A DNA stretch of 64,000 nt from Kingdonia uniflora (lineage: Eukaryota > Streptophyta > Magnoliopsida > Ranunculales > Circaeasteraceae): positions 62,001-126,000 of the forward strand of contig JACGCM010002840.1 in the NCBI GenBank assembly GCA_014058105.1, written 5' to 3'. The stretch's first letter is position 1. Each line of letters opens with the position of its first letter. The position numbers and the translations under genes are program-made. The notes under the pieces were generated by a model. It ran no database searches. It was given only the letters and a program-made list of their open reading frames with translations, and was not told the DNA's origin. Positions 10,339-22,340 of this stretch are shown here, one piece after another.

Positions 10339-12744
10339 ATGGTCAATCAGGAGAAGTTGAAGATTACAAAATTCAATGGATCGAATTTTGGAGTATAGAT
10401 GATAAAGATAGAGGATTACCTTTATCAGAAGGATCTTAATTTACCACTTGGTGGAGTTGAGATGATGCCAGCAGAATACGATGTTGTTAAGTTGGCGCGA
10501 TTGGATGGCAAGGCGCTTGGAACCGTTAGGTTAGAGCTGTCATCTCAGATTCTGCACATGATCTCCAAAGTTATGGCAATGAAAGGTTTTAAAGAGACGT
10601 TATCCGCAATGTACTTGTAACCGTCCGGGGCAAACAAGGTATACCTTTTACTGCGCTTGTTTACTTTGAAGATGAAGGATAATGGTAGTGTGCAAATTCA
10701 CATCAGTAAGTTCAATACCATACATGCTCAACTGAAATCTGTTAAAATCACTTTTACTGGGAAGGTGAGAGCATGGGCTCTTTTAGGGCAGATGCCTGAG
10801 AGCTGGGAAGGGTTTATTACGGCTGTGAGCAACTCATCGGGGAAGGAAGACATCAAATTTGACACTATAGTCTCGTTGATTATGAGTGAAGATAATAGAC
10901 GTAAAACATCTTAACCCTCTTCGAGTTCAAACGGCAGTATGTTGAACGTTGAGGAAAGAGAGAGGTCTTACAGAAAAGGGCCAAAATTTGGAAGGGGTCG
11001 ATCACAGTTAAGAGGAAAGTCTAAGCCGCCCTGTGCGAATTGGACTTGTGGAAAGAAGGGTCACTTCAGACAAGATTGTAACTCTTCATCTTCTAAGAAG
11101 ATTGATGATGAAGAGAAAGATACAATGAACCTTACAGAGGAGGTTTGTTCTGACGAGGCTCTACTACTATTGTGTGACGCTGTTAAAGAATCTTTGATTC
11201 CTGATTCGGGAGCCTCTTTTCATGCAACTACGAACCTATGTTTTCAAACTAATATTGTCAAAAGCGATTTCGATATGGTCTTTCTTGCAGATAAGAGTGC
11301 ACGTAATATTACTGAAAAAGGAAATAATATGTTGTTGCATTCAGGGGGAACGTTGGTCTTACAGAATGTACGACTTGTACCTAAATTGGGGCATAACCTT
11401 ATATTGGTTAGAAAATTAGTGGTTGATGGCTGATATGTGAGTACCTTTGGTGCAACCTTCAGGAAGGTTACAAAAGGAGCTATATTGGTAACTCGAGGCT
11501 TGCGACAAGGAATATTTTATACAATGCAAAACACAATTTCCATTATTTGTGCGGCCAAAATGGGGATTAATACAAGTACGTGGCACAAACGGCTCGGTCA
11601 CATGAGTGAAAAGTGGATGAAGATAATGGTAATAAAGGGAAAACTATACGGTTTTGCTGAGGTTGATCTCAAGTTTTGTGAAGAGTGTGTTCTTGCGAAG
11701 CAGAAGAAGGTCAGTTTCAAATTATCTTGAAGATTAAGGAAACCTGGAAGGCTTAATATTATATATACAGATGTTTGGGGGCCAACCAAGGTGTCTTTTC
11801 TTGGTAGTTCTTATTATTACGTTACTTTTATCGATGATGCTACTCATAAACTGTGGGTCTACTTTGTGAAGAACAAGTCAGATGTATTTCATAAAATCAA
11901 GAGGTGGAGGGCTCTTGTTGAAAATGAAACCAGTTTAAAACTGAAGTGTCTCATATCGAATAATGGGGGCGAATAATGTAGTGATGAGTTTGAAGACTTT
12001 TGCGCATCAAACGGGATTATGAGGCAGAAGACTTCCCAAAAAACTACAACAAAATGGTGTCGCAAAACGCATGAACCGAATAATAAACGAAAGAGCAAGG
12101 AGCATGAAACTCAATACTGGATTGCCAAAGTATTTTTGGGTGGATACGGTAAGTACAACGGTGTAGTTAATTAACAGAGGGCCTTCAACGGCTTTGAATT
12201 TTGGACTTCCTAAAGAAGCACGGACCAGTAAAGATGTAAACCTTAATTACTTGAATATTTTTTGTTGTACCTCATATGTGGTTGATAATTCAGATACAAG
12301 GACCAAGTTAGATGCAAATTCGACGAAGTGCATTTTCAAAGGATACGGTGGTGATGAGTTTGGATACCGGCTTTGGGATGCGAAGAATCGAAAAGTTATC
12401 TGGAGCCTTAATGTTACATTCAATGAGGAAGTCTTATATAATGACTTCAAAGTACCTGTAGAAAGGATTCGAGGTGAAGTAGTGAAAAGTGTCGACATTG
12501 AAGATTATGAACCCTCCTGAGAGGATGATGAAGAATTAATTATTGAGTCTAATACATCGGATAAAAACGAGGAACCTAATGATCTAGACATTCTAATAGC
12601 ACTACAAAAGGAGCCGAGAGTTGCAAGAATTATGGCAAGGTACGTTAACTCCCAAAATCACTTGTTACTTACAGATGGTGGTGAACCTGAAAGTTACAAG
12701 GAGGCTTTAGATGTGGAAGCCAAGAAAAAGTGGGAGCTTGCAAT
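10339..12744 (+). pseudogene. Decayed copia gag-pol, Tork-like, cut at start of RT
   Basis: Gag starts at ATG 10339 (MVNQEKLKITKFNGSNF). A zinc knuckle near 11030 reads CANWTCGKKGHFRQDC, with four rather than two residues between the first cysteines. The protease motif IPDSGASFHATT is near 11200. A pre-integrase HH..CC region (WHKRLGHMS, CEECVLAKQKK) lies at 11580-11710. The integrase core has IYTDVWGP, but the second catalytic Asp is Asn (codon 11959-11961) and the Glu is Lys (codon 12065-12067). GYGGDEFGYRLWD and the first residues of the copia RT (ESYKEALDVEAKKKWELA) follow, then family-A LTR begins. The phrases fit the Tork (Tnt1/Tto1-like) lineage. Several stops make it dead. Confidence 0.85.
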
Positions 12745-13478
12745 TACAGTAGCCTACACGCAGCCATCGACCCCTCTCAGACACTCGAAGGCTACTTTGC
12801 AGCCTGCCAGAATATATCAAGGCCCATTCAATCCCCAAAACAAGCCTTCTAGAGATCCCCTGAAGGCAAAACTTCGACTTCAAATAGGCCTCAAGGACGG
12901 ACAATACACATCGTAGTAGAAACCCTTCGACCATCTCTGCACATGGTCGAAATATGATGGGACAGGCGGCCAGCTCATTAGAAAAGATGGCGCAGTGATC
13001 AGTCCTTTCAACTACAGTGACTGGCCCAACCACTGCTACAATACCAAAGTACAGAGACATATCCCACAACTGTTATTGGGATAGTATAGACATGTCCGGC
13101 GCCCATACCCCAGCCGGGATGTCCGGACAGTACCCCTGTAATCTGACCTAACCTTGGTGACTCAGCCAATCCTATGTTCTATAAATAGAAGAGATGGGGA
13201 ACCAAGGGAGGGTTAGAAAAATTCCCCCCAACCCTTTTGTAGTTTACCTTCGACCACCCTATAAAGCCCAGTACTCAAACCTTCAATTACTCTTCAGTAA
13301 TAAAATTACTCCAAAAAATCCTCATCAGAGGTCGTAGACCGTCACATTCGGGCCTCTACGTAAGTATTTGTTTATAGATTGTTCGTACTTTAGATTATTT
13401 ACTTGCATCCCTTTGATTGAAGATCAACCCCGTATTGTAAGAGCCAACTTCCCCTTCAAAAGAAGTTAGGCCCCTATA
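12745..13478 (+). repeat. 5' LTR of A2 (family A, 734 bp)
   Basis: It starts TACAGTAGCCTACACGCAG right after the copia RT fragment and ends CCCCTATA before the primer site. A CCAAT at 13166-13170 and TATAAATAG at 13180-13188 form a recognisable promoter. It aligns with the A1 and A3 LTRs throughout. Confidence 0.9.
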
Positions 13479-13479
13479 A

Positions 13480-13494
13480 TTGGCGCCGTCTGTG
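13480..13494 (+). other. Primer binding site of A2
   Basis: TTGGCGCCGTCTGTG lies directly after the LTR. TGGCGCCGT can pair with an acceptor end ...ACGGCGCCA, as in plant tRNA-Asp; the following bases fit less well, so I do not name the tRNA firmly. Versions of the same site follow the B, C-plus and A3 LTRs. Confidence 0.75.
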
Positions 13495-13562
13495 TTGGCC
13501 ACCCTACCAATCTTCATTTCTTTTTAACTCCCTTTGTTTTCAACTTCCACGGATTCTCCTCA

Positions 13563-15356
13563 ATAGTACCCACCCTCCGCTCTAGTTCAACCCATGCCAA
13601 CATCTTCATCGACGGAGTGGCCGCCCAAATAGCCTTACTATCTCAACAAGTCGCTCAAGCTGAGGAGCGCCACCATGCACAACTTAACCAAGAGTGTAAA
13701 AGCCACCGCCTGGAGCAAGAAACTGAACGGAACCACCGTCTGGATGATAAGAACAGACAAAACTGGGCAATCGATGAATCACGCAATACCGTTCGAGAAC
13801 TACAAAGACTGCAGCCACTAGAACCTGTTGCCCATCACAAGCACCAAATCTGTCGCGCATGCCTGTACGCGCTCGTCTGGGACTTCTACCCACTCTCGGA
13901 GTAGTCCAAGGCCATATCCATGCCGACGGTACTCCCCACACTATTCCTCCTACCGGCTTCATCCATCTCAACATTCACCCAATAGAAAATTCTTTTGACT
14001 CTACCCTTCGATCGTCTAGATACCCCATACGTTACCCAGCTCGAGAGTGTCTCGGGGAACGCAGCGCTAAACACATTCCATCCCTCAAACTCATCACCCT
14101 CTAATACCTCGATCTCCCCCTCATCCTGCATATGCTCCACAGTAGGACTTCAACCACAAACTACAAACGGTTATTCAGGTAAGTGCGAGCCCGAAACCCA
14201 ACTCTTGGAATGGACTAAATGACCCTATTTTCCCCAAACTTCTTGATATCGAGATACCCCCTAACTTCCAGGCCCCAAAACTCAACAAATACTGTAACAC
14301 AGACCCTCAATCACACATTCTCAAATTCCGAAATGCCTTGAGCCTTTATTCCATGGCTGACTACCTATTTTGTCGCCCTATTCCTGCCAGCCTTACTGAA
14401 AATGCCCTTCGACGGTATCACAACCTCCTAAATGGCTCGATACGAAGCATCGAGCAACTATCATGGCTTTTCCTCCACTAGTTTGCTTTCAATAAGGACA
14501 GAGAAGTCAGAGTCAACGCCCTGTTCAATTTTAGAAAATTCAGCAACGAGACACTCAAAACCTTCCCTAAAAAGTTTCACGATGAATCGCAAAAAACGGA
14601 GAACTTTGACTGCGCGAATGCTTTACTCACATACTCGAATGCCCTTCTTGACCACAGTCAAGTAAAAGAGCACCTAGTTCTCCACAAACCTCAAACAATC
14701 GAAGAAATGCCCTCAAAAGTCAATGAGTATATTGACCTCGAACGCCTCCGCAAATCACATAAACCGAGCCAGCCTTCGACCCCAGCTATCAACAAACCTT
14801 AACAAAACCCACCTTCAACTACAAAAACTTTGATCGCTCCTATCTCATAAGAGACGGAGAGCCGCAAACGCCTTAAGATCAATAACAGCGTTGAAGCCTG
14901 CAAGAAGCGGCCAAAGCCTTACCCACACTCACTGCCCCTTTCTGTACCCTTTTACCACATATACAGGCAGACCCCATTTGGCGTATCCCTTTCCCTATTG
15001 AAGTCAGAGCAGGCAAACCTTATTGTGCCAATCATAAATGTAGTTGTCACCATACCAACAAATGTTTTACCCTCCAACGCTCTCTCAAAATCCTCAAAGC
15101 ATGTCGTCTACACCAGTATATTGCCGACCATCCCAGCTACCTTGACGGGTCATACCTCCAGCCCCAATCCATCCCTAATGCTGACCCAGCCGTGGTACAT
15201 ATCTACAGATCATGCTTTATCAAAATCAACAGTATCGACAGCAGCCGTTCCAACCTCCTACCATAATCTAGCCCTCGCCCTCAACTCGAAGGCATTTCCT
15301 TCATCAACTGTAATGCATCTCACGTCTGTTTTCCCCATTCTGATCAACTGGTCATT
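13563..15356 (+). pseudogene. Decayed gag of A2
   Basis: By comparison with A3 (ATG at 63821) the start codon here is ATA at 13563. The N-terminal part is recognisable as GVAAQIALLSQQVAQAEERH, a charged helical stretch. The capsid part (about 14180-14800) is full of stops. A nucleocapsid-like motif YCANHKCSCHHTNKCF at about 15010-15065 fits the C.xH....H....C pattern of Tat gag proteins. It is non-coding today. Confidence 0.7.
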
Positions 15357-18300
15357 ATGATTAAGATCGAAATCCTCGTCCACCACACAATGCTCATAGA
15401 CACAGGGAGCGTAGCTGATATCCCTTTTCTCCTAATCGTTGAAACCATGAAGAAAACCAACCTCATAACCACTGCCAATGTCAAATTGAAAGGCCTCAAT
15501 GGGGCTACAGAGGCCGCTGTCGGTCAAATCTGCGTTAACTTCGTAGACCTCAACAAGCATTCATGAAAAGAGAGGTTCCCCCTCCCGGTCATGTCAGCAC
15601 TCCTCGACGCTACTGCTAGACATGAGCGACTATCCATGATGGACGTGGCTTCGAGTTACTTTCAGGTACCCCTCCTCCCCGAAGAACAACTTAAAACTTC
15701 CTTTATCACTGAACAAGGCCTTTAATGTTTCAATGTTATGCCCTTCGGCCTTAAAAATGTGGGAGCCACTTACTAACGCTAGGTCGCAACCATGTTTAAA
15801 CCCTTTCTTGGCAAGTCGGTCGAAGTTTACATCGATGACATGTTATGGAAGAGCCTCCAGAAACATGCCCATATCCAATACCTAACCAAAATCTTTTCGA
15901 TACTTCGCACATATAATATGAAACTCAACACAGACAAATGCCAATTTTGTGTTTCATCTGGTAAATATTTTAGTCACCTTGTCAGTAAACGAGGGATCGA
16001 GGTCGACCCTACCCATATACGAGCCCTTATCGATATGTCTTCACTTCGAAGCGAAAAAAACATCCAAAAAGTGGCTGGCAAGATAGCAGCCCTTAACCGT
16101 TTTATCTCCAAATCCTCAGACAAATGTGTTTGGCTCTTTTCCCTCTTACGCAACCAAGGCATCCATAAATCAATAAAGAAAAACCATACCGAAACCAACT
16201 GGGCACCCGAGTATGAACAAACCTTCCTCAAGCTCAAAACTTATCTTGGCCGACCACCCATTATCAGCACCCCTATCGAAGGTGAAATACTCTCTTACTA
16301 TCTTGCTGTTACAGACACCTCTATCAGTTTAGTGCTTATTCGACTCGACTCAAAGTCCAAAAAACCTGTATATTTCATCATGAAAACCCTCACACCCGCA
16401 GAAACCCGATATTCAAAGCTTGAGCATTTGCTCCTCAAACTTGTCTATTCAGCCCACAAACTCAAACAATATTTTTAACTCACCCCATCTATGTTATAAC
16501 AAGTTTCCCCCTTCGGGAGGTCCTCATCAAAAAAGAGAAATCTAGACGTGCACAACAGTGGTCTGTGTACCTTGGCGAACACGATATTACATTCGAGAAG
16601 TTGATATCCCCGAAAGGCCAAGCAGTAGCAGATTTTTTTGCCAACTTCCCGGTCGAAGATGTCGATTGGGAAGAACACAAAGATGACTTAACAGAAGACC
16701 AACCTGAAACAACAGATCCCTAGGATCCTCACATTGGCTGGCGTTTATTCACAGATGGATCCGCTGGATCTAATGGCTTAGGAATTGGTATTGTATTGGT
16801 AACACCCACTAAAGACCGAATAAAAAAAGCTGTCAAACTTACCTTCGAATGTTCCAATAACGAAGCTAAGAATGAAGCCTTGATCTACGGCCTCGACATC
16901 GCTCACGATCTCGGTATCCCCAAACTTGCCATTTTCACAGATTCCCAACTTGTTCAAAGGCATTACACTAGGGAAAATCAAGCTAATGGTTGCATGGTTG
17001 ACTATGTTATCTTTGTGCGACAGGGCATGGGCCGATTTCCTGAAAAATCAACAATCACTCATTTACTCTCGAGGAGAAAATAGACATCCAGATGCCCTCG
17101 CCAACATAGCAGCTATGCCCGGACAATCAGAATCCCAAACTTTCCATATCGAAGTACTCGAACGCCCAAGTATCGACCAGATGGAAGTCAATGCCATCAA
17201 TACAGGGGGCAAGAGTCTCGTTCCAGGCGATTGGTGAGCACCATTCCTCCATTACCTCAACAATGCCACCCTCCCGGATGATCCCAAAGCCAAACGGTCA
17301 TTGCTAGAAAATTGTCGCAGATACATTATCCGCAAAAATTAATTACATCGCAAATTCCTAAATGGCATCCACCTTTGATGCATACCCTAAGTCAAAGCCT
17401 CTACAATCCTAGCCAAACTCTACAAAGGAACCTGCGATGCTCATACTGCTGGTCGTTCAATGGCCCTTCGAGCCGTCCCTCAAGAATTATTCTGGCCGAA
17501 TATGAAAAAGCAAGCTGAATAATATGCCAAATACTGTGACAAATACCAACGTCACGCTCATGACATCCATTGCCCTTCCCAAGACCTCCATTTCAGTCAA
17601 GTCTCCTGGCCATTCAATAGATGGGTTATCGATCTCATCAGACCCTTCCCTAAAGCCTAGTGTAGCAAAGAAAACATCATTGTTGCAACTGATTACTTTA
17701 CCAAATTGGTCGAAGTTGTACCTTTATGCCAAACTAGAGAAGAAGTAATCAAATTTCTATGGGAAAACATCATCACACGTTTCGGCTGCCACCATATAAT
17801 TTGATACAAAAATGGTCCCCAATTCGTCGGCAGCAAGGTCAGAAACTTTCTCAAAAACCATATCATCCTCTCACCCTCAACACCTTACTATCCCTAAGGC
17901 AACTGTCAAGTCGAAACAATAAACAAAACCATCGTCGATAGTCTCAAGAAAAGAGTTGACGCAAAGAAAGGTCGATGGGTTCAAGAGTTACAACATGTTA
18001 TCTGGGCCTATCGAACAACCCTAAGAAAATCTACAGGTCGCACCCCCATTCTCCTAGCATATGTTACCGAGGCTGTGCTCCCTACTCAATTCAAAGTACC
18101 CACACGAGATCCTAACCTCTCAGACAAAGACAATGAGCATGAGCTTGCATGTAATATGCTATGGATCAGCAAAACTAGAGACTGAGCTATCGCCAATCTT
18201 GGAGTTCGATCACGGAGTTTTAACATCGGAGATCAAGTACTTCGACCCGTCAACCCATCTACAAAACCTCGAAATACCGGCAAGCTAGCCGAATCTTGGG

Positions 18301-18400
18301 AAGGACCTTATGTCATTTAGAATGAAACTGACAAGGGTTCTTACTATCTAATGATAGAAGACGAAGAGCCTTTACCAAATCTGTGGAACACAATATAGTT
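15357..18400 (+). pseudogene. Decayed pol of A2 with an in-frame PR-RT deletion
   Basis: The protease is marked by LIDTGSVAD near 15392. Directly after GLNGATEAAVGQI the frame continues as CVNFVDLNKHS, an RT motif, so the protease end and RT start were deleted near 15525. RT VYIDDM is at about 15825. The best-kept stretch (15792-16478, 228 codons) covers RT thumb and RNase H. A second RNase H with LFTDGSAG...SNNEAKNEAL follows at 16740-17090. The integrase runs 17300-18250. It keeps the Glu of its GQ.E-like motif (CQVETINK), but the Asp of the SDNGPQF motif is Lys, next to a stop. Coding traces end at about 18400. Confidence 0.88.
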
Positions 18401-18504
18401 GGTCACCTATAATAGGCCACAACCTCAACCTTATACAACTGATGTAATACAGAATAATCAATAAACAGTTTTTTACCCATACTTCGTATCCTCTTTTTAT
18501 TGAA

Positions 18505-19212
18505 TTTCCTAGTTTAACTTAGGTATCATGTCAACCCTTAGACCCGACTGATACTTAGGAGTAACCTTGAGATTTTTCAAGCTTCCAATTTGGAGAAAAC
18601 TTGAGGAGCAGGGATGGTTGAAAGACTGAGCCTTCGAGAATGCATTGGGGGCAAGCAGTTATGCTTCGATCAGGCTCCGAAACCGTCGAAGTCCAATCGA
18701 TTTCTTGGTTCCTTCTAAGTATCATGTTAACCCTTCGCCCCGAATTATTCTTTGGTGCGAGCTTAAAATTTTCAAGCTTCCAATTTCGAGCAAACTCGAG
18801 GAGCAAGGATGGTCGAAAGACCAGACCTTTAAGAATGCATTGGGGGAGAACAATTATGCTTCGTTCAGGCTCTGAAACCGTCGAAGTCCAATCGATTTCT
18901 TGATTTACCCCGAGTATCATGTCCACCTTCGCCCCAACTGCTACTTGGGGGCGATCTTGAAATTTTAAAGTCTCCAACATTCGAGCAAACCCGAGGGGCA
19001 CGAATGGTCGAAAGACCGAACCTTCGGGAAGGCCTTGGAGGTGAACACGTCTTGCTTCGCTGTGGCTTTGGCCTTCGAAATCCAGTGAATTTTGTGGTTT
19101 CCTCTAGGTATCACGTCCCCTCGTCCCGAATGATACTCGAGGGTGACCTCGAAATTTTTTCTCACACTTCAACATCGTTGTGGCTTCGATCTTCAATGTC
19201 CAAACAGATCCT
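18505..19212 (+). repeat. Tandem repeat, about 195-bp unit, nearly 4 copies (A2)
   Basis: Same repeat as at 3530-4160. GTATCATG marks recur near 18523, 18718, 18916 and 19107, spacing 191-198 bases. A2 keeps one more unit start than A1, so copy number differs between family members. Confidence 0.85.
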
Positions 19213-19324
19213 TTGAAGCTCTTCAAGATTCGATTACTCCACAGTTATTCGACAGAAACAATACATGCAGATACTATTATACAAGAATATTTACAATTCT
19301 ACTAAGTGCACAAAAGATTCAAAG

Positions 19325-19448
19325 TATCTATAATTTTGTGGTTTCCTCTAGGAAACCTTGTGATCTATATTGTTCTTAGTTTATTAGTCTGGTTTATTGG
19401 CATATTCCGCGTATCATTCTTGTGGTAGAAGAGAGATTAGCTACCTCT
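19325..19448 (+). repeat. Remnant of copia 3' LTR
   Basis: It aligns with 10164-10295 (GAAACCTTGTG, TATTCCGCGTATC, TTCTTGTGGTAGAAGAGA, TAGCTACCTCTATTCT). It marks the far side of the copia element split by A2. Its left part is gone. Confidence 0.75.
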
Positions 19449-19964
19449 ATTCTAAAAAAGGGGCGGCAACAGCTTTACTGGGAAACACTTCTCGTAAGTT
19501 GGTACATTAATACTTGACATCTTGAAGGGGTTCATATCCGCTCAGCCCTGGCACTAAGAACATAAAGTCGTGTGGACTGTACAAATACACACTACTCTAA
19601 TAGAAAAATTGTTGTATTTAGATTGATCTATTGCTGCGATTATTATTTCTTTTCATTCCAACATTAGTAAAGGTAAATACTGCTAGAGACTTGCGAGATT
19701 TCATCACCCAAAAAACTCTCTAACAAGTGGGACCACCCAGTAGGGATACAAGAAATTCGTATCACACGAAAATTGAATGTCCCGAACCTTAATATAACTG
19801 ATTATAAAAAAAGAGTAGTAAGATTCTTGCGGGATTTCATTATTCAATGGATATATGCACCAGACTGGGGTATAGGCACGAGTTCGTAGGATATAGCCCT
19901 GCTAGCGCTGCAAAATACTGGTTATATGTTTACGACGCTATTGTTCTTAATGCTGACGTAGGAT
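19449..19964. other. Unassigned sequence between copia LTR and element B
   Basis: AT-rich, no coding signature, no match to the other elements that I can see. With 29889-29985 it was one stretch before B inserted, since both ends carry AAGGC. It may be host DNA or another decayed repeat. Confidence 0.5.
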
Positions 19965-19969
19965 AAGGC
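19965..19969. repeat. Target site duplication of B, left (AAGGC)
   Basis: AAGGC immediately before the 5' LTR, identical to 29884-29888. Confidence 0.85.
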
Positions 19970-20437
19970 TATAGTAGCATATTCCCCAGATTTAACAGGA
20001 GTAAGTCAGCAAAGAATAGTCAAAGACAGCCACACATGATCGAAGGCCATCATTCAAGAAGTTACTATAAGTTCTTCCAAAAGTAGCCGTTAAAGCCTGG
20101 TCAAAAAAGAAGTGTTAGAGATCCGCAAGTTTGCCCACTCCGCCCGGAATAGGAGACTATTTCTTTCTTTTTGTAAAACAGCCTGTATGACTATAAGAGA
20201 ATAGATTCTACAGGACCGCAATCTCTTAATATTCTTACTTCTAAAACCCAGCATCACTCCAAAATGTGTAATAATTAGCATTTTACTAGAGTTTAAAATA
20301 AAATCCTCCTCGAGGTCGTGATTTTTCACAACCTTTACTAAGTTTTCTACGTAAAATCTTGTTTATCAAGCTTTATTGCATTCTCTATAGGAATAAGTAT
20401 TGATAAAGATTCACCTTCTGGAAAACATGTCACTACA
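19970..20437 (+). repeat. 5' LTR of B (468 bp)
   Basis: It begins TATAGTAGCATATTCCCCAG and ends CACTACA. It aligns with 29402-29883. A weak TATAAGAGA is near 20193, where the 3' copy has TATAAATAC. Confidence 0.92.
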
Positions 20438-20438
20438 A

Positions 20439-20455
20439 TTGGTGCTGTCTGTGAG
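20439..20455 (+). other. Primer binding site of B
   Basis: TTGGTGCTGTCTGTGAG is a mutated form of the TTGGCGCCGTCTGTG site of A2; both changes are C to T. Confidence 0.75.
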
Positions 20456-20485
20456 AATTACCATATTTTTTTACCATCACTGATC

Positions 20486-22340
20486 TAAACACCATCCGAT
20501 GACAAACATGAGCCTGAGAAGCTATTCCAGTACCGTCAGATATCAGAAAATACCAGGAACTGTTGATCTCCATGGTGCCGTACTCGAGCTGCAATAACAA
20601 ATAACTACAGAAAAAACCAAAAGAATGGAAGATCAGCGTATCCACGCTCAAGCTCCTCAATCAAGATGAACGGTGGAAAGCCTTCGATCAACAGAGTCAA
20701 ACATATCAGAAATAAATAGAACGACTGGGGAGAACACAAGATCGACTTACCTGTCATCAAACGTCCCCTCCACTCACTCGAAGCGAGCATAGATAAAGAA
20801 CAATTCAATGTAATGATCCACCAAGGGAAAACGAGCTTCGTGTTTCTCGATCCTGATCTGGAAACCGAAACAGAGCCTCTTGATATTTTGGTTTAACATC
20901 CTCAACATCAAAAATTCATTGAAATCGACGCATTTGACATCAAACTCACCCGACCAAAAGAAGACCAATCAGGGATCGGTTGGAACAGAAGGACAGTGAG
21001 ATTTTGTTCCTTAGGTTGTAGCCTTACCATTTCCCCCACAAAATTCGTCACCATGGACGACCTCAGTAACATAATCCACGCTATAAATTCTAGCATTTTA
21101 GGCCCACAGTCCACGCTTGATAAAATCGTGACAATCCTTATTTCCCCTCATCTCGAAGTTATGCCTATTCCGGACAATTTCCATATGCCCAAATTTATTC
21201 AATATGCCGGCCTGACTGACCCGCTTACAGAGGTTTGACACTTAAAAGCCAAAGTCGGGTTATATTCTAAACTAGACCACATGTTAGGTAGACTCTTCAT
21301 CATGAGCCTGAAGGAAGAACCGCACTGTTGGTTCCATACAATTCAAGAAGCCTCCATCACCACGTTCAGCCAGTTGCAGCATTTTTTCAAATCCAATTAC
21401 GCTCATGCCATAGAGTGAGAGATCACTGTCAACTCCTTGTTTTCATCGCGCAAGGCGCGAAAGAAACCATGGCAAATTTTTATAAATGCTTCCTACAGGA
21501 AACAAGGAAAATAGGGAACTGAAACCCTAAAATTGTCGTTCCAACCTTTACCTCCACCCTGCACATTGACTTAAAAGTTTGAGAAGAACTTTCTCTGCAC
21601 AAGCCGCATATAGTCGCTAAGATAATTGATGTGGTTAATAACTACATCGAACTGGAGAGATCATAGAAAGATAAGGTGAAAAGCTCATCTTTAATCTATT
21701 CTCGAGAAACATCTTCGACCCCATCTCTACAAACAGTCACTATTGTAGCGCCCAAACAACGCAACTAAAACACTGACAGCAATAGAAGAGGAGACGGTAA
21801 ACCAGGCAGACCTATCCCAGTTCTACCGTCAATGACAACAACTCTCTCCGCTATCTTACCGACGATAAAGGAAGATGAGTGTTATCGCGCACCACAAACA
21901 ATTCCTAATCTTCCCAACAGACAATTATGTCAGTATCACAATGTACATAGCCATGAGACTGACACCTATTACTCCCTCATACGAATCTTCCATCGTATCC
22001 TATTAGCTGGAAGACTCTACAATTATGTCATCGACATTCAAAAATTCCTAGAGAATGAAGCAAAAAATAAAGAAGTAGAGAAAAATCAGGCCCAAGGACA
22101 AGCTCGCAACCTGTATATGATTGAGATTGAGAAAGGAAAGAAAAGAAAACAAGACGATCGGATTACATCTTGCTGTAAAGTGACCTCCACGAATAAATCA
22201 GCAAAACTTCTTCCCTGCACAAGTAAATCAAAATGTCCTTACCAAATTACCTTCGAAGACTGTGGCACAAGCCACGTCAAATACCCTCATGATGACCCTC
22301 TCGTCATTATGCTCAAAGTCAGACATGACTTATTTACATA
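20486..22340 (+). pseudogene. Decayed gag of B
   Basis: Recognisable capsid text is at 20996-21240 (TLDKIVTILISPHLEVMPIPDN..MPKFIQYAGLTDP) and 21300-21520 (MSLKEEPHCWFHTIQ...FFKSNYAHAIE). The nucleocapsid region at about 21930-22040 reads CQYHNVHSHETDTYYSL...GRLYNYV, like Tat gag proteins, but the last zinc-binding Cys is Tyr. The start codon is uncertain. Stops and shifts occur throughout. Confidence 0.75.

Larger units (their letters stand above)
12745..19324 (+). mobile_element. Tat-lineage gypsy element A2, 3' part deleted, inside copia
   Basis: A 5' LTR, primer site, gag, protease, RT, two RNases H, integrase and tandem repeats are present in the order of A1. The element stops about 110 bases after the repeats. 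The long and small reverse-strand genes and the 3' LTR are missing, and copia LTR follows at once. One deletion that removed the end of A2 and the rest of the copia interior explains this. Confidence 0.85.

Noticed and set aside
11031..11080. Novel zinc-finger type in copia gag (four residues between first Cys pair)
   Set aside because: Most likely a small insertion in a decayed copy of the normal CX2CX4HX4C knuckle.
13480..13494. tRNA gene end
   Set aside because: TTGGCGCCGTCTGTG directly follows an LTR each time it occurs, so it is a primer binding site and not part of a tRNA gene; no cloverleaf is nearby.
19588..19610. CACTA-type end (CACTACTCTAATAGAAAAATTG)
   Set aside because: It only loosely resembles the CACTA terminus, and no matching opposite end, subterminal repeats or 3-bp duplication could be found.
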